Below are positions 1-13,463 of a stretch of DNA of 64,000 nt, one piece after another. Every line of letters begins with the position of its first letter. The first letter of the stretch is position 1. A model generated the notes under the pieces. It made no database searches, was not told the DNA's origin, and was given only the letters and a program-made list of their open reading frames with translations. The stretch is taken from positions 15,890,000-15,953,999 of the forward strand of contig NC_135558.1 in assembly GCF_964340395.1 (NCBI RefSeq), given 5' to 3'. A program made the position numbers and the translations under genes. The stretch comes from Glandiceps talaboti. Lineage: Eukaryota; Hemichordata; Enteropneusta; Spengelidae.

Positions 1-1466
1 ATTGCCGACTGACATGCCACTTTTCAAATCCACAGCAAATTTCATACGACCAACAAAAATTTGGTATGCTTTTATCCTTCACTAAATTGTATGCAGTGAC
101 TCACAAACTACATGTACCAACTGTTTATCATTTGGACGCATCGCAAAGAGTTTGTCTATTTTTTTTAACAGTAACTAGCTGAAATTTCAGTTCACAATAT
201 ATCTTTTTTGTTTCTCCTTTTTTTCTCAATATGGATTCTCAATTGAAAATGTATTAATGTATTTGACATGTGTGCAAATAGAGATACGTCGTTTAAGTAC
301 CGTTATTCCAATTTTCCGGTTTTTGTTCTTTGTTCTAAAAACACTGAGTTCAATATAAATGTACAATACATGCAACGTTTCCTAAAACTAAAAGACAAAA
401 GCATACAGAAGATGCTATTCTTGTATATATATAAAAAAAAAAAAAAAAATCATTGCCAAAAATTTGTAAATTTTACAGTCTGGTACCCAACGTCCGTAGT
501 TTCCCATTTCAGCGTTCACACGTCGACTTTGTACTTCTAATTATATATTCCCCTCACTTCTCAACAATTGCCATTTAAGTAAAGAACATGAACAAATAAA
601 TGACTTTTGACAGGTCTATTAATGTATTCTTCTCTGATTGGATAGTCAAATAACCTTTAACCCCACAGCTAGGAACATATAAATCATTGAAGTCAAATAC
701 GGCTTGAAATGGCGCCCTCTTGTGGTGGAAAATAGAAAGTGTTGCAGATCTACTTTCAAACTTACAAAATGTATCATTCATTCATTCATGATTCTAAGTA
801 ACTTATCTTCCAAAACATTTGCATCCTAAAATATGCTCAAATTATTTCTGAAGTGTTATTTATTCAGTGTTATTTTTTTCTGAAAACTGATGTGGTGCTA
901 ACAATATACTAGATTGTCAGTAATATTACATTAGTTACTCTTGAAAGACAAGGTTTTTTGTCAGATGAAGTTTTTAGAAACCCCGGAGATAGAAACTGGA
1001 AATTTGGCAACAATTACTGATTATCTATATGCCATAGAGACAAGAGTTTTAAGAGGAACTATTAAAAGGTAACAGACCAGAACAGCTCAAATAAACGTTT
1101 ACCAATTTGTAATCAAAAATACATAAAGAAAAAGTTAAACTTACTAAAAATACATCTGTCCTGTCAAATTAACTGCATTATTATACTTCATAGTAACATC
1201 AGAACTATTATGAACAAATAACATATTACCAATTTTGGTGTTTGGCACATATATTTAAATGAACTGAAGCACATAAATTATTTCCATTCATTGTCTATTT
1301 ATCTTCACAAATACAAGTGAGATTAAACTTGTATTTTAAGTTGTCAAAAATGCCTTCCGACATTCCTAATTCATAACTGCAGGTCTGGAAAGTTTAGTAA
1401 ACATCCAATTAAACTATTTAGTAAATATCCGATAAACTAAACAACTTTTTTGTCTCTTGTCTGCAA
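1..1466. other. AT-rich stretch without a gene
   Basis: No coding exon, RNA gene or mobile element is recognised here. Visible low-complexity items are a run of 17 A at 433-449 and four short ATTC/TTCA copies near 775-790. The longest open frames are under 100 codons and have AT-driven composition, as expected by chance. Confidence 0.6.
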
Positions 1467-1667
1467 CAGTGTTTTAGTTCAGGGTGATAAGTAGGTAAAA
1501 TCTACCGGAGTACGTACCCCTGTCATTTTACCAGGTTTCTGCACCAAAAGTATGGCATTATAATATGGGGGGGGGGGGGGGGGGGGGGGGACTACACTAT
1601 ATGCTGGTTTTTACCAGATTTACCGCTTCCAGTTACCAGGGTTCCCAGACCTTAGCAAAAAAGACTG
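1467..1667 (+). mobile_element. AATCTACC-family element, copy A (MITE-like)
   Basis: The copy begins CAGTGTTTTAGTTCAGGGTG and ends with CCTTAGCAAAAAAGACTG, which is close to the reverse complement of the start. Such imperfect terminal inverted repeats suggest a non-autonomous DNA transposon (MITE). Inside lie the family words GTAGGTAAAATCTACC, CATTTTACCAGG and TTCTGCACCAAAA, shared with the copies near 14.4, 35.8 and 53.9 kb. It is about 200 bp because a 24-base G run sits in the middle; sister copies are about 165 bp. I see no clear target-site duplication, so the superfamily is unassigned. There is no coding capacity. Confidence 0.55.
1567..1590 (+). repeat. Poly-G tract (24 G)
   Basis: An uninterrupted run of 24 G lies inside the AATCTACC-family copy at 1467-1667. 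Such a run could form G-quadruplexes and is prone to length error in sequencing, so its exact length should be treated with caution. Confidence 0.9.
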
Positions 1668-2927
1668 TGGAAGGTTCTAAGACCATAGCAAAATTCTGGG
1701 GTGAATTCCTAGCAGCGGGACACATGTACATGTAAAAATAGAACAGTTCTTGTAGAGCAAAAAACTAAGTTTTCTTGATCTCCAACTATGATCTTAAAAC
1801 CATTGAACAAAATTCCCTGACACTGCTCACGAACCTCCTTCAACAAACACATCGTCAAGCATCTGTTATTTGTCCTGTCACACACCACCACATTTGTCAT
1901 TTTTCAACAACAGGCAGCCATACTGTAAATTTAACCGTTGCGTTACAGAACAATATGTTACCATAAAAGGTTATTACTAGCAGTCAGCTGGACTCAGCTT
2001 ACTCCATCACGATTTCGTAAACATCCATTTGGGAAAAAAATACCTCAGTATATCGATTCAGGCATTCATAATAGTCAGGTGTTAACCTCTTAACCCCTAC
2101 TTCCCAGAATGGTTGGAATAATCCCATTGTCTGTCATGATGGATCGATCTACTTCACAGTGAAATAGGGAGGATAAGTGTTACGTATTCTCTTCTCGTAT
2201 TCATTGGTACGACATCGTTCCTAGCACGGTGTCGAGCGATTAAACATCCAATGTTAATTCTTTTGACACAACCCTAAAAGCTCTCAAATGTAGGTCGACA
2301 GCTTCTTGACATATTCCCTCCAAATTTGGGCACAAAATTGTACAATTTTTACCAGCAATTTCTTCCCGCTTTTTTTGAAAATTTCTTTCAAGGCAATCAT
2401 GTACAAACAAATAGACTGCAACTAAATCACAGTCTGTGTGTGTATGTACACACTGTAAGATAACTATACGTGAAAAAAATGAGCTGCCTATTGCGGAAAA
2501 AGTGTTGAGTGATAAGAGTGGGAGTTTGACAGGATTTGGTGCATGCGCAGAATGAAATTATTGGAAGCGAGATGTACTGGTGTACAGGTGTGGTGGCAAA
2601 TAAACGGTGTAACCAGCTAGCGATGACTGCTAACGGAGATATAAGTAACTGGGTATGAAATATGGTTAGTCTTCAATGAATTTATGTAAATAAGGCAAAT
2701 AGTATGAATTGGATTTGTTTTCAAGTCTACACATCAGAACCAGAAAAAAGGAACATAATTCGACTACTCGCCAAGTTATAACAAATATTTGAGGTGTATA
2801 AAGTATATCGTACACAAAATACAAGTGATGGGAAACGGTAGAAATCATTCTATTTACAACTCTTTTTTGCTATTAATTTTCAGAATCCATGTATGACATA
2901 GAGATCTACTAAAAGTCAACATATATT
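1668..2927. other. Stretch without a gene
   Basis: No exon, RNA or repeat was recognised. A pair of overlapping ~60-codon frames on opposite strands at about 1709-1966 has no recognisable motif and is of chance length. Confidence 0.55.
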
Positions 2928-3345
2928 TCCATACCTTGTACGCTAATTTTGGTGCACAGCCCCAGTAACAGAGGATGAATGTTATTTAGCTAAAACTTCT
3001 ACATTCTCATAATTTGTACCGTAATTTTGATGGAGAACCCATAAAACAGAGGAGGAAAATTGCAAAAACTTACATTACATTACAATGATTTCCATATTCT
3101 GCATCATAATTTTGGTATGGACCCTGGCAAAATACCTGAGGAACTACCTACATTTTGTATTTGCTAACATAAACAGAAAACACTGGTAGGAAAACCTGGT
3201 TAAAGTGTAGGGAACCCCCAGCTAAACTGCAATATTAGGGAACCCCAGCTAAACTGTATTAGGGAACCCCAGCTAATTTGTACTAGGGAACCCCGGTTAA
3301 AGATACCTGGGGGAAGGGGACCCTGGTAGATTTTACCGCCATTAA
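2928..3345 (-). repeat. Tandem array related to the AATCTACC family, inverted
   Basis: Read on the minus strand, this block starts with GGTAAAATCTACCAGGG and then repeats units carrying GGGTTCCC and a variant of CCAAAATTATGG, the words that define the dispersed element at 1467, 14419 and 53921. At 2928-3160 three diverged units of roughly 80 bp can be seen, each with TAATTTTGGT/TAATTTTGAT. At 3208-3307 a 24-28 bp sub-unit (TAGGGAACCCCAGCTAA and variants) is repeated four times, starting at 3208, 3236, 3260 and 3284. Because 24 is a multiple of three, the minus strand reads as a pseudo-peptide repeat; I do not regard it as coding. Confidence 0.6.
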
Positions 3346-3638
3346 TAAATATATGTACACTGACAAGTCGAACCAAAATCAAATAGTCAACGTGTTGAAG
3401 TATGGCTGTAGAAAGGGTACATACTAAACAGAGCTTATCTATGCGTCCTTGTCTACGGTATTCAAGGCAGAGTGTCGTGTAATGAGCCACTGTTTTCATT
3501 GATTGTCATGTTTTTGTGATCAGTAGGCTGATAACCTTTACACAGCTGTGTCTTTGAACTCCTTGATGTGATGGCGATTTTGTTCCAGACCATCATTTCA
3601 TCATCATCCACTTCAAAGGAATGTCCCTGTCAATGGCC

Positions 3639-3731
3639 GGGTTTAGACACTATCGTAGAATCTTAAATCGAAGTGAGAAGCAATGACACCAAAAGAGCAT
3701 TGACATTGATACGATCTACGATTAAAAGCCC
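3639..3731. repeat. Imperfect inverted repeat, tiny MITE or hairpin candidate
   Basis: The left end GGGTTTAGACACTATCGTAG and the right end CTACGATTAAAAGCCC pair imperfectly around a TATCGTAGA core. The element would be about 93 bp. No target-site duplication is clear, and no second copy was found in the window. Confidence 0.3.
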
Positions 3732-5574
3732 TTGTAATCCTAACTTCACTATTCGGCCAACTTGAAAGTGGCTGTTGAGGTTTTTTTTTAGGTTTTTAAG
3801 AAAATTACAGATTTTATCTTATTTTTATCTTATTTTATTCTTTCTTCCATTTTTATATCATCTTTTTCCCCTGTCGGATTTCTTATTAATACAAAAAAAT
3901 GAATAAATTCTGAAAAGTTTTGCAAAATGACCGATCAAAATTTAGATCTGATATCCAGCTAAAATGAAAATAAAATATTTTCAAGTTCGAAGCAGCTGCA
4001 TTCAGCATTTTTTCTCTCAGTAATTTCTTTAAATTTGACTCCTTATTTGTGCTGAAATATTATGAAAGTAAAAAACATGTTGAAATATTTTGGCGGGAAA
4101 ATGCATGGTACGATCATTTCATACAGACTTTGCATGAAATTTCCACCTGTAAGAATCGGGAGAATAGCATTGAAGATTTCATTTTCACAACATTTTGATT
4201 CTATGAATGTTAACAAAAAATTAAACAAAAAAGTGAATTTTGTTTTAAAAAATTTAAGCAGAAAATGAGATTATAATTCTTTCAGGCCATCAATACAACA
4301 AATGTACGTATTATCAAATTTCCACCTGTAAGTGTAAGCACCATATGAACAAGTTCAGCATTAACAACATCATTCTGATAACGCTTGATGACTATTATAT
4401 TTATAAAAAAAAAAAAAAAAATTGGGAAATTTCTGAGAGAAAAAAACATAATTTACTACAGTAACTTAAAACCACGAAAATGCACCAATATGTCTGCCCT
4501 CTGTGTTTTCAAATGTTTATCGCATCGTTGAAAACATACACATATGCAGCATATTGTCTTCCATTGTCAAATTTTTTTCATCTGCTTTCTTTCTCATTTT
4601 TTCTCCATATTGTTTATGTGCCAGCTTGTCGTAAAATAATCATCACAGGAGATAAACGCACTGCAAGCGATTAGAACGTAACAAAAGAAAAACATAGCTC
4701 GTATTAATATGTTTATGTTAGGTGCCTGCAACATCTGGAATAAAAACCTAATTAAACATAAAAAGTACGGTATTTATATATATATATTTTTTTTTACATT
4801 ACTGTGTTTCGATCAGTTGTAATCTTATTAGGATCGTATGAATCATTGCAGAGACTTAGTATCCGAGTAATGGTGAGGTAAAGGCGAGAGTTGAATTTTT
4901 ATCCGATGAATAAAACATTACAATGTGACGTTCCCATCGGACTGTCGTACGTAAAAGCTATCACGGACAAGACAATGTACATGGAAGATAAAATATTTAG
5001 AAAGCTTAACAGTTTGCACAGATCAGTACATTCATATGTGGTATTAACTACTTTCCAAGGATTATTTTTTTTTGATTCAGTAAAACATACTATTCAACAA
5101 TGGGATGGAAACTTACACAATGCTCAAAGTTACGACATAATTGGCTAATTTAATACTGTAATCACAACAAAACAGACTGTTTGCAATGATTGATAAATCC
5201 ATAGGAATCACTTAAAACACTTCTGTAAACAGAATGGAACTTTTTCAATTCAGAATTTTATGACATCATTGCTTCAATTTCAAAAAAACAGACCATTCAA
5301 TAAACTCATACATATAACTTAGTTTAAAAAAAATAGGTGAAGACCTATACTCAATTCTCAACAATGCCACAATATCATTACCATTCCCTCTGTGTGTGAA
5401 CAATACAGATTTTACGTTACTTCCATAACACAGACATCCAAGAAAATATCTGGATCTTTTTTTTTAAAATTAAAATCTGAATATACACATATTGAATATT
5501 TCACACTGGTATTGCGTTTGACAAATTTTCATTAACAATTCACCATATGTTTTTCTGTACAAAATTTGAGTAGT
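3732..5574. other. Stretch without a gene
   Basis: AT-rich sequence without recognisable exons. It contains an E2F-like TTTTGGCGGGAAAA at 4088-4101, a run of A near 4406-4421 and a short TA run near 4775. An 85-codon frame at 4891-5148 has no recognisable motif. Confidence 0.5.
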
Positions 5575-5706
5575 CCCCCCCCCCCCCCCACCCCCATATT
5601 AAGGGAAATTATATTCTGAATTACTCCTTGTTTTTTCCCTAACAGGTACAAACATAGCCAATCTCTTGCAGAGGAGGAGGAGGGGGGGGGGGGGGGGGGG
5701 GGGGGG
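5575..5706. repeat. Paired C-tract and G-tract
   Basis: A run of 15 C at 5575-5589 is followed by A and five more C (to 5595). About 90 bp downstream, GAGGAGGAGGA leads into 25 G at 5682-5706. The two tracts are complementary and could pair as a hairpin; the G tract alone could form a quadruplex. Confidence 0.85.
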
Positions 5707-7994
<2,288 letters not shown>

Positions 7995-8050
7995 ATGACT
8001 GACCAACCAACCGGCAGGCTGACTGACCGATCGACTGACCGACCGACCGC
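7995..8050 (+). repeat. Degenerate (GACC/GACT)n microsatellite
   Basis: Interspersed GACC, GACT and AACC tetranucleotides (for example GACCGACCGACCGC at the end). The array is short and impure. Confidence 0.75.
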
Positions 8051-8540
8051 ACATGACAGTACCACTGAACTCACAAATTACAGTTTGGATAAATCTCATA
8101 CTTCAAACTTTCTCCTTCGCCCTATGACCTGTTTGTCTCCTCATTCAAACATCTATCGGTGGCATCCAACTTTTGATACGACAAAACGATGAAATCTACA
8201 CTTACGACAGACAAAAATTGTAATAATTTCTGACAATACTGAATGAGATTATCTGCACTGCAATAAATCATACATCTCCATTCAAACCATTAATTCTATC
8301 TTACAGACTTTCTCAAGGTTAGATCTAGGGGTGATACCACTTGACTTGAGGGGTGGTTGGCTATTATTATCAGAGGTGTTCTGTTTTTGTAAATCACAGC
8401 GTAACATTAAATACAATGTAAACGCTATCATTTTTTGTCTCATCTATAAAAACTTATCATTTATCAAATAAACTGGTTTTGGTTGTATATGAGTGTGGTT
8501 TCTACTCATAAAAATTTGAACTAAATTTTATGCTTTTCCC
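8051..8540. other. Stretch without a gene
   Basis: No recognisable feature between the tetranucleotide repeat and the long inverted repeat. Confidence 0.5.
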
Positions 8541-8873
8541 GTGGATGAAAATTGACTATTTATCTGGGAATTTTAATTTATAAAACAACTCTACTACACT
8601 TTTCTGCTTGGAAATACAATGTGAACGAACATATTATCAAGTCTGTGTTTGTACCTCAATAAATTGAAAAAAAAAAATTCAAATGTATAAACTCTTTGTT
8701 ATTTGTACGTACAATAGCAAACTTTTCAAAAACCTTTTTAGTTTTTTGGAATTTATTGAGTTACAAACATGGACTTGCTGTATGTTCTTTTGAATTGTAT
8801 TTTCAAGTAGAAAAATATATTACAGTTACTTTATGAATTGAAAATCCAAAATAAATACCCATTTCTCATCCAT
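8541..8873. repeat. Long imperfect inverted repeat (foldback), arms ~128 bp
   Basis: The left arm (8541-8668) and the reverse complement of the right arm (8746-8873) align along their whole length. Matching segments include GGATGA..AATGG/GACTATTTAT near the outer end, TTTTCTGCTTG against TTTTCTACTTG, AAATACAAT in both, and TTTGTACCTCAATAAATT against TTTGTAACTCAATAAATT at the inner end. The loop is about 77 bp and contains the small palindrome TTGTACGTACAA. A transcript would fold into a long imperfect double-stranded hairpin. It could be a foldback transposon, a MITE, or a local inverted duplication. No protein is encoded. Confidence 0.7.
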
Positions 8874-8931
8874 ATGGCCACTTTAAAAAATTTCTGTATT
8901 CAAAATCATTACTTCACAGGTGTATTGATTT

Positions 8932-9352
8932 GAATAGATTCAAAAACACAACTTGGGGTTGTTGTGTTAGTATGGTCGTACGACAAAACATTTTAACTTT
9001 TTTCATCAAGACGATTTTCCATCCAAAAAATGTGTGTTGTATACAAAAATGTTTACCACTTGTATAAGACACCGTATCAAAAACAATATTTTTTATCGTA
9101 GTTTCAATATGGTTGTATGATGGGGAAAAAAAACAATTTTTTTTCATTAAGAAATCCCCTTCGAAGCTTCAAGTTCTCCCTAAAAAAAATTGTATACACA
9201 GTCATTTCTATCTGTAAATGAATAGATTCAAAAAATAAAAAAAATTTGGTTGTGCTTTCACTGAGGTCGTACGCCCAAAAATGTCAACTTTTTTCATCGA
9301 CACGATTTCCCCTAAAGAATTTGTCGTACACAAACTCCATACCACCTGTAAA
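8932..9352. repeat. Diverged tandem repeat, ~145 bp period
   Basis: Two clear copies start at GAATAGATTC (about 8932 and 9220), and a weaker middle copy lies at about 9105-9220. Shared words include GGTCGTACG followed by CAACTTTTTTCATC or TAACTTTTTTCATC, a purine-rich CCAAA/CTAAA segment, GTATACA/GTACACA, and ACCACTTGTA/ACCACCTGTA. Two ~77-codon minus-strand frames overlap the copies and share MKKV followed by RTT, as expected from duplicated DNA; I do not consider them genes. Confidence 0.6.
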
Positions 9353-9784
9353 TGAACATGTATAAGAGAGTGCATCATTAATTTGAACAGATTTCGCCGC
9401 AAGGCTTCTGTTACCTCAGAAATTATTCTGTGTATCTCCAATTCAAATTTATCTCAAAATTCATCTATTTTTCGCACCTTCCTAGCAAGAATTGATAACA
9501 TATCGCCTGGATGCATGCCACTAATTATATCTCTCTATCGATGACAGGCAGATTTCCAACGCCACCGTTCTCTCTTATATTGAAAATTCAATTATTGCAG
9601 TAGAGGGTAGTTTGCTGTGACTGAACCGTGATAGAGTGTGAAATCTTGGCCCTAGGCAGGCCATTTGGCTTTTTATGAAATTCTACTCTAACACACTATC
9701 GTAACTACGTTGTACATACATGTACTACCATATTTCTACATCTAGATCTATGAATCATATAATTCTGTGTACGAAAAGATAAAT

Positions 9785-10260
9785 TTTGACAGATTTAATA
9801 ACTAATGGCAAGTTTGAGTTCTATTAATGATGAATGATGTTGTTTTTCTTTCACTTTCTAAAAATGTCTACAAAAAAAAGTAATTTGACCGCTTTAACAA
9901 ATATTAGTAACTTTAATTAAGTTTTACTTTCACTGACGGTGAAAATTTTCTTTCTGTTTCTTTCCCATGTACTGAAGGAATTTGCACAAATATTAGCAAA
10001 TTTCAGTTCTAAAACACTGTAATGATGAAATGTGTCTTTATTTTTCTTTGACTTTTCCGTGGATGTACTCAAAAAAGAAAATCTTTTTAAAAGATTTGAC
10101 AAACAAATCAGTAACTTTCAGCTCTGGCATTTTTCTGTGGATGAATTTTGAAGGAATGAGATTTCTGATTTTTTCAAAAAATTTTCTATGAATGAAATAA
10201 AATGTAGAGAAAAATAATTCTTTGTCAGATTTAGAAAATAACTGTAATTTAGACTTCTAG
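9785..10260. repeat. Degenerate tandem repeat, ~100 bp period
   Basis: About four diverged units are visible, each with a version of TTTGACAGATTTAA, AATATTAGTAACTTTCAG or AAATTTCAGTTCT, and CTTTCACTTTC followed by GTGGATG. Unit starts are near 9785, 9888, 9975 and 10095. Divergence is high, so the boundaries are approximate. Confidence 0.45.
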
Positions 10261-11063
10261 TAAATGAATTTGATGGTCTATGACTTCTCAGGGGAGAGGG
10301 GGGCTGGTTCTGACTTTACAGAACATTTCTAAATAAGAGAATTTCACATCAAAATATTCACACAAATATTTCACTTCTACTATGATCATGGTAAATGTAC
10401 CATGAACTTCTTATGCTTCATATTTATCACACAATTCTGAATTATTACTGAGTTTTCAAATCATTTTCTAAAAGTTTTCATGGCCAACTGGTATCATTTT
10501 CTCAACACTAAACAAAAATATGAAACATAAATTTAATCGGCGCTCTCTACTTTTTTTTATACAGATTGAGAATGCTCAAACCCAAGCAAAAACACACATT
10601 ACCACTCCACCGCCTCTAAATAATGGTTTGCTCCAACAACACTAAAGTTTGTCCATCTAATAGAAAATCTGCTTTCATCCTATTCATAACCTAAAGTAAT
10701 GAATGCAGTATTATTTTCTGCTTTTTTCTAATATACTCCGAAAGCCCCCAATCCCCAAACCAATTGATTACTCCAATAATTAGATATCTCTCGCCAATAC
10801 CATAAATGACTGATTTCCAATATAATAAGTTTTCTTTCACTGAGTCCAACAAAGGAAGCTTCATGAAAAAAAGTCTAGCACAATAGCACACATCCAATTT
10901 GTGTATTTTATGTTCTAATACTTCCATATTATCCTTGGGATATGACGCTATATATCTCCTTTGTGTTTTCACGTCATATTATTAAAAACTAGCCGAGTCA
11001 ATATGAGACATTTTTTCTATCAAATTTCAATGACATTTCACATTTCAGATTATCAGATTCAAG
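10261..11063. other. Stretch without a gene
   Basis: No exon or RNA gene recognised. A 93-codon minus-strand frame at 10691-10972 has no recognisable domain. Confidence 0.5.
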
Positions 11064-11315
11064 TTAAGGTACCCATTTAGTCGGTTATATATTGACGGTT
11101 GTAAATTTTCATCCAAATTGCAAGGAAGTCAAATTTTTCCATGTATACATACATGTAATCAGGATTCGATTTCCATGGAAAATTACAATTTTTTTAAAAA
11201 ATCTGCTTTTAACCTTGTTTATTTATTATGGGTTGTAAATTTTGAATCAGTTTGACTGAAAGCTTCGATTTTCAGTGTACCATAAAAAACATTCCCTATC
11301 CTTAAGGTACCTTAA
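11064..11315. mobile_element. Candidate TTAA-flanked MITE (piggyBac-like)
   Basis: Both ends carry TTAAGGTACC in inverted orientation: TTAAGGTACCC at 11064 and GGTACCTTAA ending at 11315, giving a 252-bp unit. A TTAA target site next to short terminal inverted repeats is the hallmark of piggyBac-type insertions. Internally, GTTGTAAATTTT occurs twice in direct orientation. The inverted repeat is only about 10 bp, and no second copy is present in the window, so chance is possible. Confidence 0.35.
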
Positions 11316-11699
11316 TGTTTTTTTTTTAAATCAAATCTAATTAGATGTACACGAAGGCCTGTTCTTCGGAATGATTATAAATCATCATGGTATTCTGGAT
11401 TTCTGACATGGATTTTCTCTGTTGCATATAAAAAGGGTTTTGTTGTTAGGGAAAGATTTTCATCTTTTTCATCTTACAATATTCCAGGTTTGTGATTTCT
11501 TTCTTGCGATACATTATCAGTGTCCTGAAGTCATACATTTTTTTTGTACCACACATAAGTTAAACCATAAACTCTTGTTTCTACAGAATGTTAAACCCCT
11601 CCCCCCCCCTCCCAGTAAATGAATGGGGGGAATGTTAATGAAATCAAACAACGTTTTTCACACCATAATTTTGAACCCCAATCAAACGTGCAATGAAAC
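11316..11699. other. Stretch without a gene
   Basis: No recognised feature; it contains a short interrupted C run at about 11600-11612. Confidence 0.45.
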
Positions 11700-11945
11700 T
11701 TCACCTCGAAACTTCCCATCCTTAACATCATGTGGTGGGAAGTGCAGTAAAAATGTCCCTGGGGAAAACCAAGTCAGACTTTACCAACCCTTATATAATT
11801 AAAACAGAAAGTGGTGTGAGTCCAAGTACAGGGGAACTAAGTCAGACTTCACTTAAAATGTATCTTCCACTCTTCACAGAAAGCAGTGGGAAGTAAAATG
11901 TGGCACTCTAAATACAGCAGAGTTCAGTCAGAATTTACCAACTCC
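11700..11945. repeat. Diverged tandem repeat, ~70-85 bp period
   Basis: Three units share AGTCAGACTT/AGTCAGAATTTACCAAC and a preceding GTGGGAAGT-type segment. The AGTCAG words begin at 11772, 11840 and 11926. Confidence 0.5.
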
Positions 11946-13386
11946 CAACAAGAGATTATATATTTCCCCTGACCCTTTTTCCTTATATCCCTACCTGTCT
12001 AAAATTACATAAACTGTCCCCAGCATTGAAGATAGAGTTATCTAGAGCAGTTAAAACCTCATTAAATGGTGGGGTACAACACCCAATTAATGGAGTTGGA
12101 AACCTAAGAATGTGGACTTCATGGATAACTTGATAACCCGATGAACTCCTAGCTTTTCCAGGCCAGGAAATCTGTCTCCAGTATCGGCCAGACTTTTCAG
12201 AAATAGTCGCTGCCAGCATTTCTTTTTGGGTGGGGAGGACAAAGTACACGGTTTACAGTTTCTAATTACACGGCGGGAAACATATGCAAGTTTGGTAAAA
12301 AAATAAAAAATAAAAAAATATTTTTAAAAAATTGACTAGGCTAGGGACTTTTTGCATGTGATGTCAAAATTAGCAAATTACAAAATTTTCATTCATATCA
12401 AAACGATATGAAGAAAAACAAATGTTGGTACTTTAATACTCAAAATAAATTCTCTCAAATGGAGTTCTGGTTCTCTGATTTTAAATGACTTTGGAACACG
12501 TCTGCGAAAATTTTGTTGTGTTTAATACTTGGATATTATCTCAAATTACATGTAATTGTCTTTCTGGAAGCATTCTTTAAATACTGACTTCCACAAGGGG
12601 GAGGAGCTACATTACTCACTGCGTACCAACCCCCCTTCCCCTCTCCCTTTTGATCTCAAAATCCTAAACAATTGGTGACTGCCTGTTATATCCGGCCATT
12701 AAACAGCATGATCCATTCTGTTTGTTTGGAATAGCACTGACCTAAAAGCTAACAATTTTTGTCAGGTGAACCAGTGAAATATGTGCCTTGATATGCAAAG
12801 GTCAAAAGAAGCCATGCACATGGAACCTCCCCAAGGTCTCTTGCTCAAAATTACTCCCGACTGTTGGGAACCAAAAGGATCCATTTTAGATAGAAAAAAG
12901 AATCCTTAGCAATCAGATAAAAGCCACATTTTCACAAATGTGGTTTGAGAATTCAGCAGAGGAGGGCAAGATGACGTTTATATTTTACTGTGCCCTGTCT
13001 GTCAGTGCATAATAAATCATGTCGTCATTCCAGTTCGCTGCCAACCATTTTGAATAAAGGCACCCTAGCTTAGTAGTAATTCTGCAAAATTCAGAGAGAT
13101 GAGCCAGGATGATTGAACATAACAAAATATTTTGAGTTGTTCTTTCATATTAAGTGGACATATCGTTTTTTTTGTTACTTCTCACTGTGTTTATTCTATG
13201 ATTCAAGGCCAACTTTTGTATAAAATTTAAAGGCATATGCACAAAAAATATGGAGAACAAACCTAATTTTAACTTATCTTTCACTCAAATATTGTTATCC
13301 TCCTGGTTTTTTTTTCATTTCTTATGTTCTGTTCCTTCAAATGTCTCACAAAACTCCAATGAAGTCTTCCACTTGTGTATAAACCT
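11946..13386. other. Stretch without a gene
   Basis: No exon could be supported. An 88-codon minus-strand frame at 11983-12249 lies in slightly GC-richer DNA, but the opposite strand is partly open too, and no domain is recognised. Confidence 0.45.
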
Positions 13387-13463
13387 TGACCTTTGACCCC
13401 ATACTTTCATCAATCATTTGACCCCTGACCTCATTATTGCTTTCATTTCATGAACTTTGACCT
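13387..13463. promoter_or_regulatory. Three DR1 nuclear-receptor-like sites, 32 bp apart
   Basis: TGACCTTTGACCC (13387-13399), TGACCCCTGACCT (13419-13431) and TGAACTTTGACCT (13451-13463) each read, on the minus strand, as two AGGTCA-like half-sites with one spacer base. This is the DR1 layout bound by RXR heterodimers, HNF4 and COUP-TF. Starts are exactly 32 bp apart, roughly three helical turns. Intervening bases are weakly similar, so a 32-bp tandem repeat may underlie the pattern. Binding is an inference. Confidence 0.45.
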
